Part shown: piece after piece, positions 24,302 through 32,566 of the stretch
Layout of the letters: every line of letters begins with the position of its first letter
Numbering within the stretch: position 1 is the first letter of the stretch
Source of the DNA: an uncultured Acetatifactor sp.
GTDB taxonomy: Bacteria; Bacillota; Clostridia; Lachnospirales; Lachnospiraceae
Length of the DNA stretch: 36,900 bases
Assembly: GCA_910579755.1 (NCBI GenBank)
Contig: CAJTVB010000022.1
Location: forward strand, 23,739 to 60,638
Reading direction: 5' to 3'
Made by a program: the position numbers and the translations under genes
The notes under the pieces: model-generated
Database searches by the model: none
Told to the model about the DNA's origin: nothing
What the model saw: the letters and a program-made list of their open reading frames with translations, nothing else

Positions 24302-24559
24302 ATGAAATACAGGAATGCTGCAGATATATTGCCAAAGGAATTGTTGACGGAGCTTCAAAGGTACGCGGAGGGAGAGATCCTGTATGTGCCCAGAGGAACA
24401 CCAAAGACAGAATGGGGCGCAAAGACCGGCTCCAGAGCTTATTATGAGGAACGCAATCAGGAGATCCGGGAGAGTTTTTTTACAGGAACATCGGAGGAAG
24501 AGTTAGCCGAGCGTTTCGGACTTGCCCCAAATACAATTCACAAAATTATTTATGAATAA
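24302..24559 (+). CDS. CD3324-family small DNA-binding-like protein
   Basis: The 85-residue protein begins MKYRNAADILPKELLTELQRYAEGEILYVP, as in the CD3324 family of Clostridia. The C-terminal part (about 50-85: RNQEIRESFFTGTSEEELAERFG, then APNTIHKIIYE) is a helix-turn-helix of the Mor/sigma-region type. Family members are single small proteins of unproven role, probably regulators. AAGGAG lies 7 bp before the ATG, and a GC-rich terminator follows. Confidence 0.85.
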   Translation: MKYRNAADILPKELLTELQRYAEGEILYVPRGTPKTEWGAKTGSRAYYEERNQEIRESFFTGTSEEELAERFGLAPNTIHKIIYE

Positions 24560-24576
24560 AAAGAAGCTGATAGAGG

Positions 24577-24608
24577 GGCGCCGGAGAGGATCCGGCGCCT
24601 TGCTTTCT
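24577..24608 (+). terminator. Terminator of the CD3324-family gene
   Basis: GGCGCCGGA (24577-24585) pairs with TCCGGCGCC (24591-24599) across 5 nt, followed by TTGCTTTCT. The stem is very stable; the T-run is interrupted. Confidence 0.65.
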
Positions 24609-24637
24609 GGTAAGTTTTCGTTGAGTTTGGCGGCAGC

Positions 24638-24910
24638 TCAGAGCTTTAACCGTGACAGCCGCCATTCGTGGACAAAATAGCTGTACCAGAGCCGGAAAGT
24701 TTTCTGAGTACCGCAGATTTGAGCGGAGCAGAAAAAGTTTGCACCCATACGGTTCTGAGCCTGATCCTCGGACAGCACTTTATCGATTACAATAGTGACT
24801 ATTTCCCCTGTTTTATCGCGGAAACGAAATCTCAGCGGTATGATCCTTCCGTTGGTGTCGGTACATGAGATCATCTGTACAGGAATATCTACGCACAATA
24901 TGCTTTCCAA
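24638..24910 (-). CDS. Small hypothetical protein behind a LexA-like box
   Basis: The 90-residue protein has alternating hydrophobic strands (LCVDIPVQMISCTDTNGRI, IPLRFRFRD, EIVTIVIDKVLS) and looks like a small beta-barrel; there is no signal peptide. From memory, similar proteins follow Y-family polymerase genes in Clostridia, but no polymerase is in the window. The start is read as TTG at 24910, because AAAGGGG lies 7 bp upstream; a GTG at 24919 sits inside that site. A minus-strand -10 box (TATGAT, 24992-24997) and a near-perfect DinR/LexA box (25003-25016) lie about 85-105 bp upstream. The gene converges on the CD3324-family gene. Confidence 0.65.
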   Translation of the reverse strand: MESILCVDIPVQMISCTDTNGRIIPLRFRFRDKTGEIVTIVIDKVLSEDQAQNRMGANFFCSAQICGTQKTFRLWYSYFVHEWRLSRLKL

Positions 24911-24991
24911 AGAAAACACCCCTTTCTCAATATAGCTGCCGGCTATAACAGCCGTTTGAAATGATATGCGTCAGATGTATGTGACAGATTT

Positions 24992-25016
24992 ATCATAGCA
25001 CAAAAACACTTGTTCG
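24992..25016 (-). promoter_or_regulatory. LexA/DinR-like SOS box with adjacent -10 element
   Basis: On the minus strand CGAACAAGTGTTTT (25016 to 25003) fits the Gram-positive consensus CGAACRNRYGTTYG in all but the last position. TATGAT (24997 to 24992) is 5 bp downstream, so LexA bound here would cover the -35 region. The site is just after the stop of the ABC ATPase gene. Confidence 0.6.
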
Positions 25017-25036
25017 GATGTGGGAAATAGTGGATG

Positions 25037-25708
25037 TTACCGCTGGTTTACGGTTAATAATCTGCCGCCTGACAGGCCCAGCACTTCATCCGCATAGGAT
25101 GCCGCCTTGTGAGAATGTGTGACAATAATGACACAGCGTTTTTCATTCTTTGCGAGTCCTGTAAGGATCGCCAGGATCTCGTCCTCCGTGCGGTCATCCA
25201 GATTTCCTGTGGGTTCATCTGCGATCAGAATATCCGGATTGTGGGAAAGAGCTCTGGCTATGCCGGTCCTTTGCTGTTCTCCGCCGGACAGCTTAAGTAT
25301 TTTTCTGTCTGCGGTTTTCCGATCAATTCCAACCTTTTCCAATATCCTGTAGGCCGATTCCCTTTTGCCGGCTCTTTTATCTCCGCTCAAATGCATGGAG
25401 AGGACCACATTTTCCACAGCGGAAGTATTCAGTAAAAGATTATAATTCTGAAAGATCACACCGATCCGGGATGCTCTGTACCGATCCCTGTTTATATGCC
25501 GCAGATCCGTTCCGTTATAGGAGATCGTACCCTGTGTACACACATCAAGACCGGAGATCAAAGACAGAAGCGTTGTTTTACCGGCACCGGATTTCCCGAT
25601 AATTGCATACATTTTTCCTTCCTCAAAATCAGCTGAGATATTACGAAGCACAGGTATTCCGGCTTTCTCGTAAGTATATGAAACATGATCCAAGTGTAAA
25701 AGACTCAT
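25037..25708 (-). CDS. ABC exporter ATPase, MacB/LolD/BceA type
   Basis: The 223-residue protein has Walker A GKSGAGKTT, Q-loop IFQNYNLLLNTSAVENV, signature LSGGEQQRTGIARAL, Walker B ILIADEPTGNLD and H-loop IIVTHSH. QQR within the signature and GNLD place it in the MacB/LolD/BceA family, which moves substrates by pulling on a permease with a large outer domain. The permease gene lies upstream, 5 bp away, so they are coupled. With the adjacent two-component system this fits a module that senses and removes antimicrobial peptides or other envelope-active compounds; the substrate is not visible. Confidence 0.93.
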   Translation of the reverse strand: MSLLHLDHVSYTYEKAGIPVLRNISADFEEGKMYAIIGKSGAGKTTLLSLISGLDVCTQGTISYNGTDLRHINRDRYRASRIGVIFQNYNLLLNTSAVENVVLSMHLSGDKRAGKRESAYRILEKVGIDRKTADRKILKLSGGEQQRTGIARALSHNPDILIADEPTGNLDDRTEDEILAILTGLAKNEKRCVIIVTHSHKAASYADEVLGLSGGRLLTVNQR

Positions 25709-25713
25709 GCAGA

Positions 25714-27045
25714 TCAGCTCCTTTCCTGTAGAATTTTCATGGGTTCATGTCTTGCAATATAGAAAATACCCATAATATTTGTAAGCAAACCAAGCGTCAG
25801 CGATGCCGCAATGAGGAATAAAATACTTTCCCAAGTCAAGACGATTTCCACTGCCGCCTTCTGTTCATTTATGATTGCGTTTGACACAGGCTGGGCAATG
25901 AAGCGGCCCGTGTTCAAACCAATGCACAGGCAGAGCACCATTACACAGAGAGATTCGCAGATAAGTCCAAAGGCGACTTTTGCTTTTGACATTCCCATGG
26001 CGCGGAGCACACCAATTTCATATGTTCGTTCCCTTGCTCCCAGCATGGACAGCAGGATCAAAATCAGACAGCCCACAAGCAGGATTACTGCAAGAAAATT
26101 GGTGGAAATATTCTTCATGTTCTCAACAGGCTTTACAATTTTATTGTAGCTTTCTGCGTCCACATCCACATTATAAACCTCATGAAGCCCGTTCTGCCGT
26201 ACATGGCGTTCAAATTCTTCTGCCAAGCCGGGATTTTTCAGATAATAGACCGCTGTTACGTGAAGTCCCATGACGCTGTGCTCTTCAAGGGTGGAAAAAC
26301 TGGTAAGGATTTCGTTGCGCCGGTTATTCACTGCCCAGTCACTGTCGTTTGGCTGCGGTGTCGTAATATCCAGATAAATTCCGCAGACAGTCAGATGGAG
26401 CGGAGCGGTCTCGGTATTGTTTACGTCCTGTAAATTGAAGCTGTCGCCCAGTTCCAGCTTGTTCAGATCTGCAAAATCGCGGCTTACCATGCATTCTCCG
26501 GGTTTGCCGAAAAAACTGCCCTCATCCAGCTCACGTGTGCCCAGAGCAAAGTCCTCCATCATAGAATAATCAGAATAGCCGATGACTAATGTATTTGGAG
26601 CCTGCCTCCGTATAGTGGGATGGGAGGCGTCCTGGTCTGTTTCCCATCCGCTTCCCCAGCCGCCTGAGGCATAGAAGTTTTCTTCTCCTCCCTGGTCCAG
26701 CCCCACAAGCTGTTCGCTGTATGTTTGACGTGATCCCTGAAAGAGCGTGTCTTTTACCGTATCAGAATTTGAAAAAGCCATATATTGTTCTGCGGTAATT
26801 TCAGGATCATGATACATTCCGTTTTCATCAGGCTTCGTGAGGCGAAACAGCTTTTGCAGGTTGGGAGTGAAATATACTCTTGCTCCAAAACGGTCCGAAT
26901 AATCATCAATGACTGCTTCTGCTGTGAAATGAATCATGGCGGATACTGTAATCGCCGTTAAGCTGACAATCAGTATAGCGCCGGTCAAAAAGTATCGTCC
27001 TTTGTTTCGCACAATATTTTTCAGCGCGTGACCAATTAAATACAT
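25714..27045 (-). CDS. ABC exporter permease, FtsX/MacB type
   Basis: The 443-residue protein has the four-helix MacB topology: one helix near residues 17-38, an outer domain of about 270 residues (40-310), then three helices near 316-345, 360-385 and 405-430. ARERTYEIGVLRAMGMSKAKVAFGLICES is the FtsX coupling motif, ending with a typical ARHEPMKILQERS tail. It is not the 10-helix BceB type. The outer domain is Asp/Glu/Tyr-rich, with no recognised subdomain. AGGAGG precedes the ATG. The gene follows the sensor kinase gene at a distance of 70 bp. Confidence 0.9.
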   Translation of the reverse strand: MYLIGHALKNIVRNKGRYFLTGAILIVSLTAITVSAMIHFTAEAVIDDYSDRFGARVYFTPNLQKLFRLTKPDENGMYHDPEITAEQYMAFSNSDTVKDTLFQGSRQTYSEQLVGLDQGGEENFYASGGWGSGWETDQDASHPTIRRQAPNTLVIGYSDYSMMEDFALGTRELDEGSFFGKPGECMVSRDFADLNKLELGDSFNLQDVNNTETAPLHLTVCGIYLDITTPQPNDSDWAVNNRRNEILTSFSTLEEHSVMGLHVTAVYYLKNPGLAEEFERHVRQNGLHEVYNVDVDAESYNKIVKPVENMKNISTNFLAVILLVGCLILILLSMLGARERTYEIGVLRAMGMSKAKVAFGLICESLCVMVLCLCIGLNTGRFIAQPVSNAIINEQKAAVEIVLTWESILFLIAASLTLGLLTNIMGIFYIARHEPMKILQERS

Positions 27046-27115
27046 AAAATCCTCCTGTAAGTTTTATTAAAAGCTCCGAGCCCGGCTTTTGCTGTTAAGT
27101 CTATCAGAAACATTG

Positions 27116-28225
27116 TTAATCCATCGTAAAGGCTGGGAAAATAAGTTTAAATTTTGAACCCTTCGCTTCCTCGCTTTCTACCCATACAAATCCGCCGCAG
27201 AGCTCAGCTACATGGCGGACCAGACTGAGCCCTATTCCGTAACCGTTTTTCTGTCTGTTTCCGATCCGGTAGCGGTTCTCAAAGATTTTTTCCTGCTGTT
27301 CCATTTTAATGCCAATTCCATGGTCTTCCACTGATATATATGGACAATTTTTTTGCATTCCGGCATATACCATAATCGGCTTGCCTTTGCCGTATTTTAT
27401 GGCATTATCGATCAGATTTGAAATTGCCCGGTACACCAGCAGCTCATGCCCATTGATATACAGAACGGCATTTTCGTCAAAATCAAAGTATATATGGGGA
27501 TAAATCCGCTTATATTCATCTACCGCCATTCCGCAGACCAGAGACAGATCCATTTTTTCCAGTCTGCTTTCATTTGCGGACAAAGCTAAAATATCATCAA
27601 GATTTTTTACCATGCGGTCAATCTGCGCAATGGTTTTTTCTTCTATAGAGGAACTTCCGTTTTGGAGCATGGCCCGCAACAGTGCAAGAGAATTTTTTTG
27701 TTCATGTGAGATGAAGGAACTTAAATTTTCGAAGTCCGCATACAGACAGGAGATCTCTGTCTGTATTTCCCGAAAGACGGCCTCAATATCGGAAAGCTCT
27801 TTTGGAAAGGAGACGCGGAAGCTATGAGACTTTCCGCTGAAGCTTCTAAGGCTATCTGCAGTTTCCTCAATGGGTTTTATGATTCTTTTCGTTAAAATGT
27901 GTGCAAATATAAAAGATAGTATCAGTGAAAAGGCAAAAGCAATTAAGGTGGTGCGGACAATAATCGATACATAATAAGGAGTACTCAGTGAATGGATTTC
28001 CTGCTCTGTAATAATGCGGTGTTCTATTTCGTTAAGCGGTATTATGACACCCTTTTCCGTAACCGTCATGCCGTTAATGGATACATAACAACCCTGCATT
28101 TGATCCGGCACATGAATTTCAATATTCAGGATAAAAAGAACTGCAGCTAAAACGAACACTGCGATCAGGCAAAGAGAGTACAACAAAACAAGATTTTGAA
28201 ATTTTATTTTTCGGAATCGTTCCAT
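27116..28225 (-). CDS. Sensor histidine kinase
   Basis: The 369-residue protein has two membrane helices (about 12-34 and 85-110) enclosing a short outer loop of about 50 residues, a HAMP-like linker, a dimerisation helix with phospho-acceptor H174 in FISHEQKNSL, and an ATPase domain with N-box NLIDNAIKYG, G1 DHGIGI and G2 GYGIGLSL. The acceptor motif H-E-Q-K-N fits the HPK class paired with OmpR regulators. The outer loop is too short for a large ligand domain, so it may sense through the exporter. It overlaps the regulator gene by 22 bp. Confidence 0.93.
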   Translation of the reverse strand: MERFRKIKFQNLVLLYSLCLIAVFVLAAVLFILNIEIHVPDQMQGCYVSINGMTVTEKGVIIPLNEIEHRIITEQEIHSLSTPYYVSIIVRTTLIAFAFSLILSFIFAHILTKRIIKPIEETADSLRSFSGKSHSFRVSFPKELSDIEAVFREIQTEISCLYADFENLSSFISHEQKNSLALLRAMLQNGSSSIEEKTIAQIDRMVKNLDDILALSANESRLEKMDLSLVCGMAVDEYKRIYPHIYFDFDENAVLYINGHELLVYRAISNLIDNAIKYGKGKPIMVYAGMQKNCPYISVEDHGIGIKMEQQEKIFENRYRIGNRQKNGYGIGLSLVRHVAELCGGFVWVESEEAKGSKFKLIFPAFTMD

Positions 28226-28884
28226 AAGTAATATCCTTTCCCTTTAATTGTAATCAGCAGATTCTGTCCGCTGGCGGTCTGCAGTTTTCTGCGTAAATTG
28301 GAAATATGCACCCTCAGTACGGAAGAAAACATATCGAAATCATCATTGTAGGTATGCTCTATGATTTCTTCCCCGGACACAATTTCCGGGCAATGTTGTG
28401 CAAGACATAAGAGAATGTCAAATTCTTTCGTGGATAGCGGGATGACAGTGCCGTTCCATTGTGCCTTTCGCGAGGCCGGATTGACAGACAGACTGCCAAT
28501 GGTGATTTCCGGATTTGTCCTTCCGTAAAACCTGCGGACAACGGCACGGATGCGGGAAGCCAGCTCATTAAAATCAAAGGGTTTGACAATATAATCGTCG
28601 GCTCCTGAATCAAGAGCAATGGATTTTTCTTTAACCGCAGTTCTTGCAGAGACGATTAAAACAGGCATATTACGCAGGCTGCCACGTAAATAGGACAGGA
28701 TTTCCAGTCCGTCCTTATCTGGCAGATTCAAGTCCAGAAGGACAGCGTCATAATCAGTCACATATGCTTTTTCCTCTCCTTCAAGACCTGTGTGTGCAAG
28801 GTCAACGGCAAAACCCTGACGTTCCAGGCCAACCTTCATTTCGCCGGCAAGCGCTCTGTCATCCTCAATAATCAGCAGTCTCAT
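28204..28884 (-). CDS. OmpR-family response regulator
   Basis: The 226-residue protein has a receiver domain with D8, D9, phospho-acceptor D51 (LLDLNLPDKDG) and the VKPFDF lysine. A winged-helix DNA-binding domain occupies about 125-222 (LSTKEFDILLCLAQH, VLRVHISNLRRKL, IKGKGYYL). It should control the exporter operon. GGGG lies 8 bp before the ATG. A candidate leader ORF ends 2 bp before the start, and an extended -10 promoter lies about 90 bp upstream. Confidence 0.95.
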   Translation of the reverse strand: MRLLIIEDDRALAGEMKVGLERQGFAVDLAHTGLEGEEKAYVTDYDAVLLDLNLPDKDGLEILSYLRGSLRNMPVLIVSARTAVKEKSIALDSGADDYIVKPFDFNELASRIRAVVRRFYGRTNPEITIGSLSVNPASRKAQWNGTVIPLSTKEFDILLCLAQHCPEIVSGEEIIEHTYNDDFDMFSSVLRVHISNLRRKLQTASGQNLLITIKGKGYYLWNDSEK

Positions 28885-28886
28885 TC

Positions 28887-28946
28887 TTATACCCCTTTGC
28901 GTGCTTCAGCGTGCATACCAATCAATATTTGGAACTTTAGATCCAA
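28887..28946 (-). CDS. Candidate leader ORF upstream of the response regulator, 19 residues
   Basis: TTG at 28946 follows AAGGAGG (28954-28960) with ideal 7-bp spacing and encodes MDLKFQILIGMHAEARKGV. Its stop is 2 bp before the regulator ATG, and its last codons contain the regulator's ribosome site, so ribosomes finishing it could restart there. No homologue is recognised. Confidence 0.35.
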   Translation of the reverse strand: MDLKFQILIGMHAEARKGV

Positions 28947-28975
28947 ACTTATACCTCCTTGCGCCGCATTTTTTT

Positions 28976-28984
28976 ATTATACCA
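28976..28984 (-). promoter_or_regulatory. Extended -10 promoter of the two-component/exporter operon
   Basis: TGGTATAAT on the minus strand is a perfect extended -10 element. The -35 position at 17-18 bp is poor. Transcription would start near 28969, just before the candidate leader ORF's ribosome site. Confidence 0.5.
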
Positions 28985-29048
28985 AAATAAATGTTTATCA
29001 TATGTTAAGATTTTACAAATTAATATATTTTCTGAAAAAATGCACAGC

Positions 29049-29077
29049 TTTACAATTTACGTGATTAAAAGTATAAT
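29049..29077 (+). promoter_or_regulatory. Promoter of a small membrane protein gene
   Basis: TTTACA (29049-29054) and TATAAT (29072-29077) with a 17-bp spacer. It diverges from the two-component promoter and lies 37 bp before the small gene. Confidence 0.65.
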
Positions 29078-29114
29078 TACATTGTTTCAGACAATTCTGT
29101 TTAAGAAGGTAGTT

Positions 29115-29210
29115 ATGGCTCAGCTGAAAAAACAAATGATAGGTGTAATAAGTGCTTTGATACTAATTTTTGCGGCTATTTTGGGGTTTGAAATAATCGG
29201 GCAGATTTAA
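29115..29210 (+). CDS. Small single-span membrane protein, 31 residues
   Basis: The ATG at 29115 follows AAGAAGG and a strong promoter. The product starts MAQLKKQM and continues with an uninterrupted hydrophobic stretch of about 22 residues, ending EIIGQI. A short basic cytosolic end and one membrane helix are typical of small membrane regulators or type I toxin-like peptides. It lies between the divergent exporter/two-component operon and the glycerate kinase gene. No homologue is recognised, but promoter, ribosome site and membrane span agree. Confidence 0.5.
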   Translation: MAQLKKQMIGVISALILIFAAILGFEIIGQI

Positions 29211-29302
29211 TTTCTTGCAGCAAAAACAGTAGCCTATAAAAGCGGGACAGTTTTCAGGAAATTGTTGAATATGACAAGAAAACATTATGGAGATGAATTC
29301 AG

Positions 29303-30457
29303 ATGAACATTGTAATAGCCATCGATTCATTTAAGGGAAGCATATCGTCAAAAACAGCGGGACAGGCCGCGGCAGAAGGGATACGGAGAGTATATCCGGA
29401 GGCACAGATTTTCGTGAGGCCTCTGGCGGACGGCGGAGAAGGCACCGTGGAGGCGCTGATTCAGGGCGTGGGAGGAAGTCTGGAAACGGTCCGCGTTACC
29501 GGACCGCTGGGAGAGCCTGTGGACTGCTGCTATGGTATTCTTGGGGAACAGACGACGGTGGAGCAGAAGACTGCAGTAATAGAAATGGCAGGGGCTGCCG
29601 GACTTCCTCTGATAGTTGCGGAAAAAAGAGATCCTCTCCGGACCACCACCTACGGTGTGGGCCAGGTGATAAAAGACGCCGTGGAAAAGGGCTGCCGCAG
29701 ATTTATTGTGGGGATCGGGGGAAGTGCTACCAACGACGGCGGTGTGGGAATGCTGCAGGCTCTGGGATTTTCCTTTTTGGACAGGGAGGGAAAGCAGGTG
29801 AGCTTCGGAGCCGGCGCATTGTCGGATATCTGCAGAATTTCCACGGAAAAAGTCATGCCTGAGCTTGCGGAATGCACCTTTCGGGTGGCCTGTGACGTGA
29901 CGAATCCTCTTTGCGGAGAGCAGGGAGCCAGCGTCGTCTATGGACCTCAGAAGGGAGCTTCACAGGAGATGGTGGAGCAGATGGACAGAGGGCTTCGTCA
30001 TCTGGCGGAGATTTCCCAAAGCTTTTCCGGAGCGGATCCGGACTATCCGGGAACGGGAGCCGCAGGAGGCCTTGGATTTGGTTTTTTGACCTTTTTAAAC
30101 AGCACTCTGGAGTCCGGCGTTAAGATCATTTTGGAAGAGACGGGACTTGAGGCTTATATTCGAGAGGCGGATTTTGTAGTCACCGGAGAGGGCAGACTTG
30201 ACGGCCAGACAGTACAGGGAAAGGCTCCTGTGGGAGTGGCCGGACTGGCAAAGGCTCATGGCAAGCGGGTATTTGCTTTTTCGGGTGCGGTGACACCGGA
30301 GGCCAGGCTGTGCAATCAGGCCGGCGTCGATGCTTTCTTTCCGATCCTGCGGTCAGTGGTGGGGCTGGATGAGGCCATGAAGGAAGAGGCCGCCGTAAAG
30401 AATATGGCGGATACGGCAGAGCAGGTTTTTCGTGTGGTGAAAGCCATGCAGAAATAG
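29303..30457 (+). CDS. Glycerate kinase (GlxK/GarK family)
   Basis: The 384-residue protein phosphorylates D-glycerate, feeding it into glycolysis. It has the family N-terminus MNIVIAIDSFKGSISS, ADGGEGTVEAL, IGGSATNDGGVGMLQALG and the late motif VTGEGRLDGQTVQGKAP. Length is normal. Whether it yields 2- or 3-phosphoglycerate cannot be read here; this fold usually gives 2-phosphoglycerate. GGAG lies 10 bp before the ATG. It opens a run of four plus-strand genes, including an isomerase and a PdxA-family dehydrogenase, which suggests breakdown of a sugar acid or glycolate-type compound. Confidence 0.93.
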   Translation: MNIVIAIDSFKGSISSKTAGQAAAEGIRRVYPEAQIFVRPLADGGEGTVEALIQGVGGSLETVRVTGPLGEPVDCCYGILGEQTTVEQKTAVIEMAGAAGLPLIVAEKRDPLRTTTYGVGQVIKDAVEKGCRRFIVGIGGSATNDGGVGMLQALGFSFLDREGKQVSFGAGALSDICRISTEKVMPELAECTFRVACDVTNPLCGEQGASVVYGPQKGASQEMVEQMDRGLRHLAEISQSFSGADPDYPGTGAAGGLGFGFLTFLNSTLESGVKIILEETGLEAYIREADFVVTGEGRLDGQTVQGKAPVGVAGLAKAHGKRVFAFSGAVTPEARLCNQAGVDAFFPILRSVVGLDEAMKEEAAVKNMADTAEQVFRVVKAMQK

Positions 30458-30544
30458 AATAGAAAACGGTATCAGTTCGTACGTGAAAAAGTATCAGGGT
30501 AATTTGGGAGCCCGGCAGAAGGGCGGAAAAAAGGAGGAACATTA

Positions 30545-31441
30545 GTGAAAGAATCTATTCACAAATATTTTCAGGTGGGAACGATCCAGTGGATGACCCA
30601 TCCGAAGCGGGATGTGCTGGCTTCCATCCGTACCATTGTAAAAGATGATTATTTTGATGCTATAGAAGTCAAAATGTTTGCCGATGATGACATCAGAAAG
30701 GCTGCCAGAAGGATTCTTGAGCAGTCTCATATGAAGGTGTGCTATGGAGCCCAGCCAAGGCTTTTGGGATCCGGGCTGAATCCAAACGCCATTGATGAAG
30801 CAGAGCGCTTGAAGGCGGAGAAAGCCTTGTTGGAAGCTATTGATGAAGCAGAATATCTGGGGGCTGGGGGAATTGCATTTCTGGCCGGCAGATGGGAGCA
30901 GGAAACAAAGGAACTGGCCTATGAACAGTTGTTGAAAACCACCCGCTGTCTCTGCGGCTATGCCGCGCAGAAGGGAATGGCGGTGGAGCTAGAAGTGTTT
31001 GATTATGATATGGATAAGGCGGCGCTGATAGGACCTGCGCCCTATGCGGCGCGGTTTGCGGCGGATATGCGCACCACCCATAATAATTTCGGGCTGTTGG
31101 TGGATTTGTCCCATTTTCCGACCACCTATGAGAACAGTCGGTTTGTGATTCGGTGTCTGCGCCCCTATATTACCCATCTGCATTTTGGAAATGCAGTGGT
31201 GAAGCCGGGCTGTGCGGCATTTGGAGACAAGCATCCCCGGTTTGGATTCCCGGACAGTGCCAACGATACTGCACAGCTTTTGGATTATCTGCGGGTTCTG
31301 AAGGAGGAAGGTTTTTTTTGTGCGGAGGATCCGCTGGTATTGTCCATGGAAGTGACTCCATATGAGGACGAAGAGGAGGATCTCATACTGGCAAATACCA
31401 AGCGGGTACTGAACAGAGCATGGGCGCTGCTGGAGGACTGA
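30545..31441 (+). CDS. TIM-barrel sugar isomerase/epimerase (AP endonuclease family 2 fold)
   Basis: The 298-residue protein matches the xylose-isomerase-like TIM-barrel family, with likely metal ligands in VELEVFDYD, LLVDLSHF, THLHFGN and LSMEVTPY. Family members interconvert ketose or keto acid isomers, such as hydroxypyruvate or 3-ketohexose epimers. The substrate is not readable. The start is GTG at 30545, with AAGGAGGAA upstream. It lies 87 bp after glycerate kinase and 39 bp before the PdxA-family gene, so an operon is likely. Confidence 0.85.
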   Translation: MKESIHKYFQVGTIQWMTHPKRDVLASIRTIVKDDYFDAIEVKMFADDDIRKAARRILEQSHMKVCYGAQPRLLGSGLNPNAIDEAERLKAEKALLEAIDEAEYLGAGGIAFLAGRWEQETKELAYEQLLKTTRCLCGYAAQKGMAVELEVFDYDMDKAALIGPAPYAARFAADMRTTHNNFGLLVDLSHFPTTYENSRFVIRCLRPYITHLHFGNAVVKPGCAAFGDKHPRFGFPDSANDTAQLLDYLRVLKEEGFFCAEDPLVLSMEVTPYEDEEEDLILANTKRVLNRAWALLED

Positions 31442-31480
31442 AAGCGCCGCCCCAGAATACGGTGCGGAAAAGAGGAAAAC

Positions 31481-32494
31481 ATGAAACCAATCATAGCAAT
31501 ACCTATGGGGGATCCTGCAGGGATCGGCCCTGAAATAGTAGTAAAAGCGCTGGCGGACCCGGAGATTACGAACTGCGCCGCTTGTCTTGTAGTGGGAGAC
31601 GGGGCAGTCCTGGAACAGGCAATGACTTTTCCGAATATGCCAAAGCTTAATATTCATTGCGTGGAATCGCCGCAAGAGGGGAATTATGATCCCGGTATCC
31701 TGAATGTTATAGACTTAAAAATGATTCAAATGGATACTTTTTGTCTGGGAGAGGTGTCCGGAGACTGCGGCAGAGCGGCATATGCATATATAGAAAGAAG
31801 CGCACAGCTTTGTCTCTCGGGCCAGGCAGACGCCATGGCCACTCCGCCCATCAACAAGGAATCTCTCCGGGCGGGAGGCGTGGATTTTATTGGTCATACG
31901 GAGATTCTGGGAGCTTTGTCCGGCACCAAAGATCCGCTAACCATGTTTGAGGTTCATGGGATGCGAATCTTTTTCCTGACGCGCCATGTGTCTCTGCGGC
32001 AGGCCTGCGACGACATTACAAGGGAGCGGATTATGGATTATATCTGCCGTTGTACGGAGGCATTGAGGAAGCTGGGGGTCAGCCAGGGAACAATGGCAGT
32101 GGCAGGCTTGAATCCTCACAGCGGAGAGCATGGATTGTTTGGCTGGGAGGAAGTGAGAGAGGTGGCACCGGCAGTGGAGGAAATGCAGAAGCGCGGATAT
32201 CAGGTGGAAGGTCCTGTCGGGGCGGATTCGGTATTTCATCTGGCACTTCAGGGAAAATACAACAGCGTGCTTTCCCTTTATCATGATCAGGGACATATCG
32301 CTGCCAAGACGCTGGATTTCGCCCGTACGATTGCCATTACCAACGGGATGCCCTTTCTGCGGACCTCCGTGGATCATGGAACTGCCATGAATATTGCAGG
32401 GCAGGGGATTGCAGATGCAGTCAGCATGAAGGAGGCCATCCGCCTGGCTGTGAAATACGCGCCGGCATTTACCGGGAAGAGGACATTGGAGTAA
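31481..32494 (+). CDS. PdxA-family dehydrogenase, likely PdxA2 (4-phospho-D-threonate/erythronate type)
   Basis: The 337-residue protein contains PdxA motifs: IPMGDPAGIGPEI, metal-ligand histidines in DFIGHTEIL, LNPHSGEHG and YHDQGHIAAK, and ITNGMPFLRTSVDHGTA at the end. PdxA oxidises 4-phosphohydroxythreonine in vitamin B6 synthesis; the PdxA2 branch acts on 4-phospho-D-threonate or -erythronate in catabolism. Clustering with glycerate kinase and an isomerase, and absence of other pyridoxal genes, favours the catabolic role. The usual partner kinase (DUF1537) is not in the window. AGAGGA precedes the ATG. Confidence 0.85.
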   Translation: MKPIIAIPMGDPAGIGPEIVVKALADPEITNCAACLVVGDGAVLEQAMTFPNMPKLNIHCVESPQEGNYDPGILNVIDLKMIQMDTFCLGEVSGDCGRAAYAYIERSAQLCLSGQADAMATPPINKESLRAGGVDFIGHTEILGALSGTKDPLTMFEVHGMRIFFLTRHVSLRQACDDITRERIMDYICRCTEALRKLGVSQGTMAVAGLNPHSGEHGLFGWEEVREVAPAVEEMQKRGYQVEGPVGADSVFHLALQGKYNSVLSLYHDQGHIAAKTLDFARTIAITNGMPFLRTSVDHGTAMNIAGQGIADAVSMKEAIRLAVKYAPAFTGKRTLE

Positions 32495-32566
32495 GGGAGA
32501 AAGGCTCTCAAGAATATTGCTTCCCGGGCGGCGGGCACGCTTATAATGAGAGAGAGGACAGGATTT

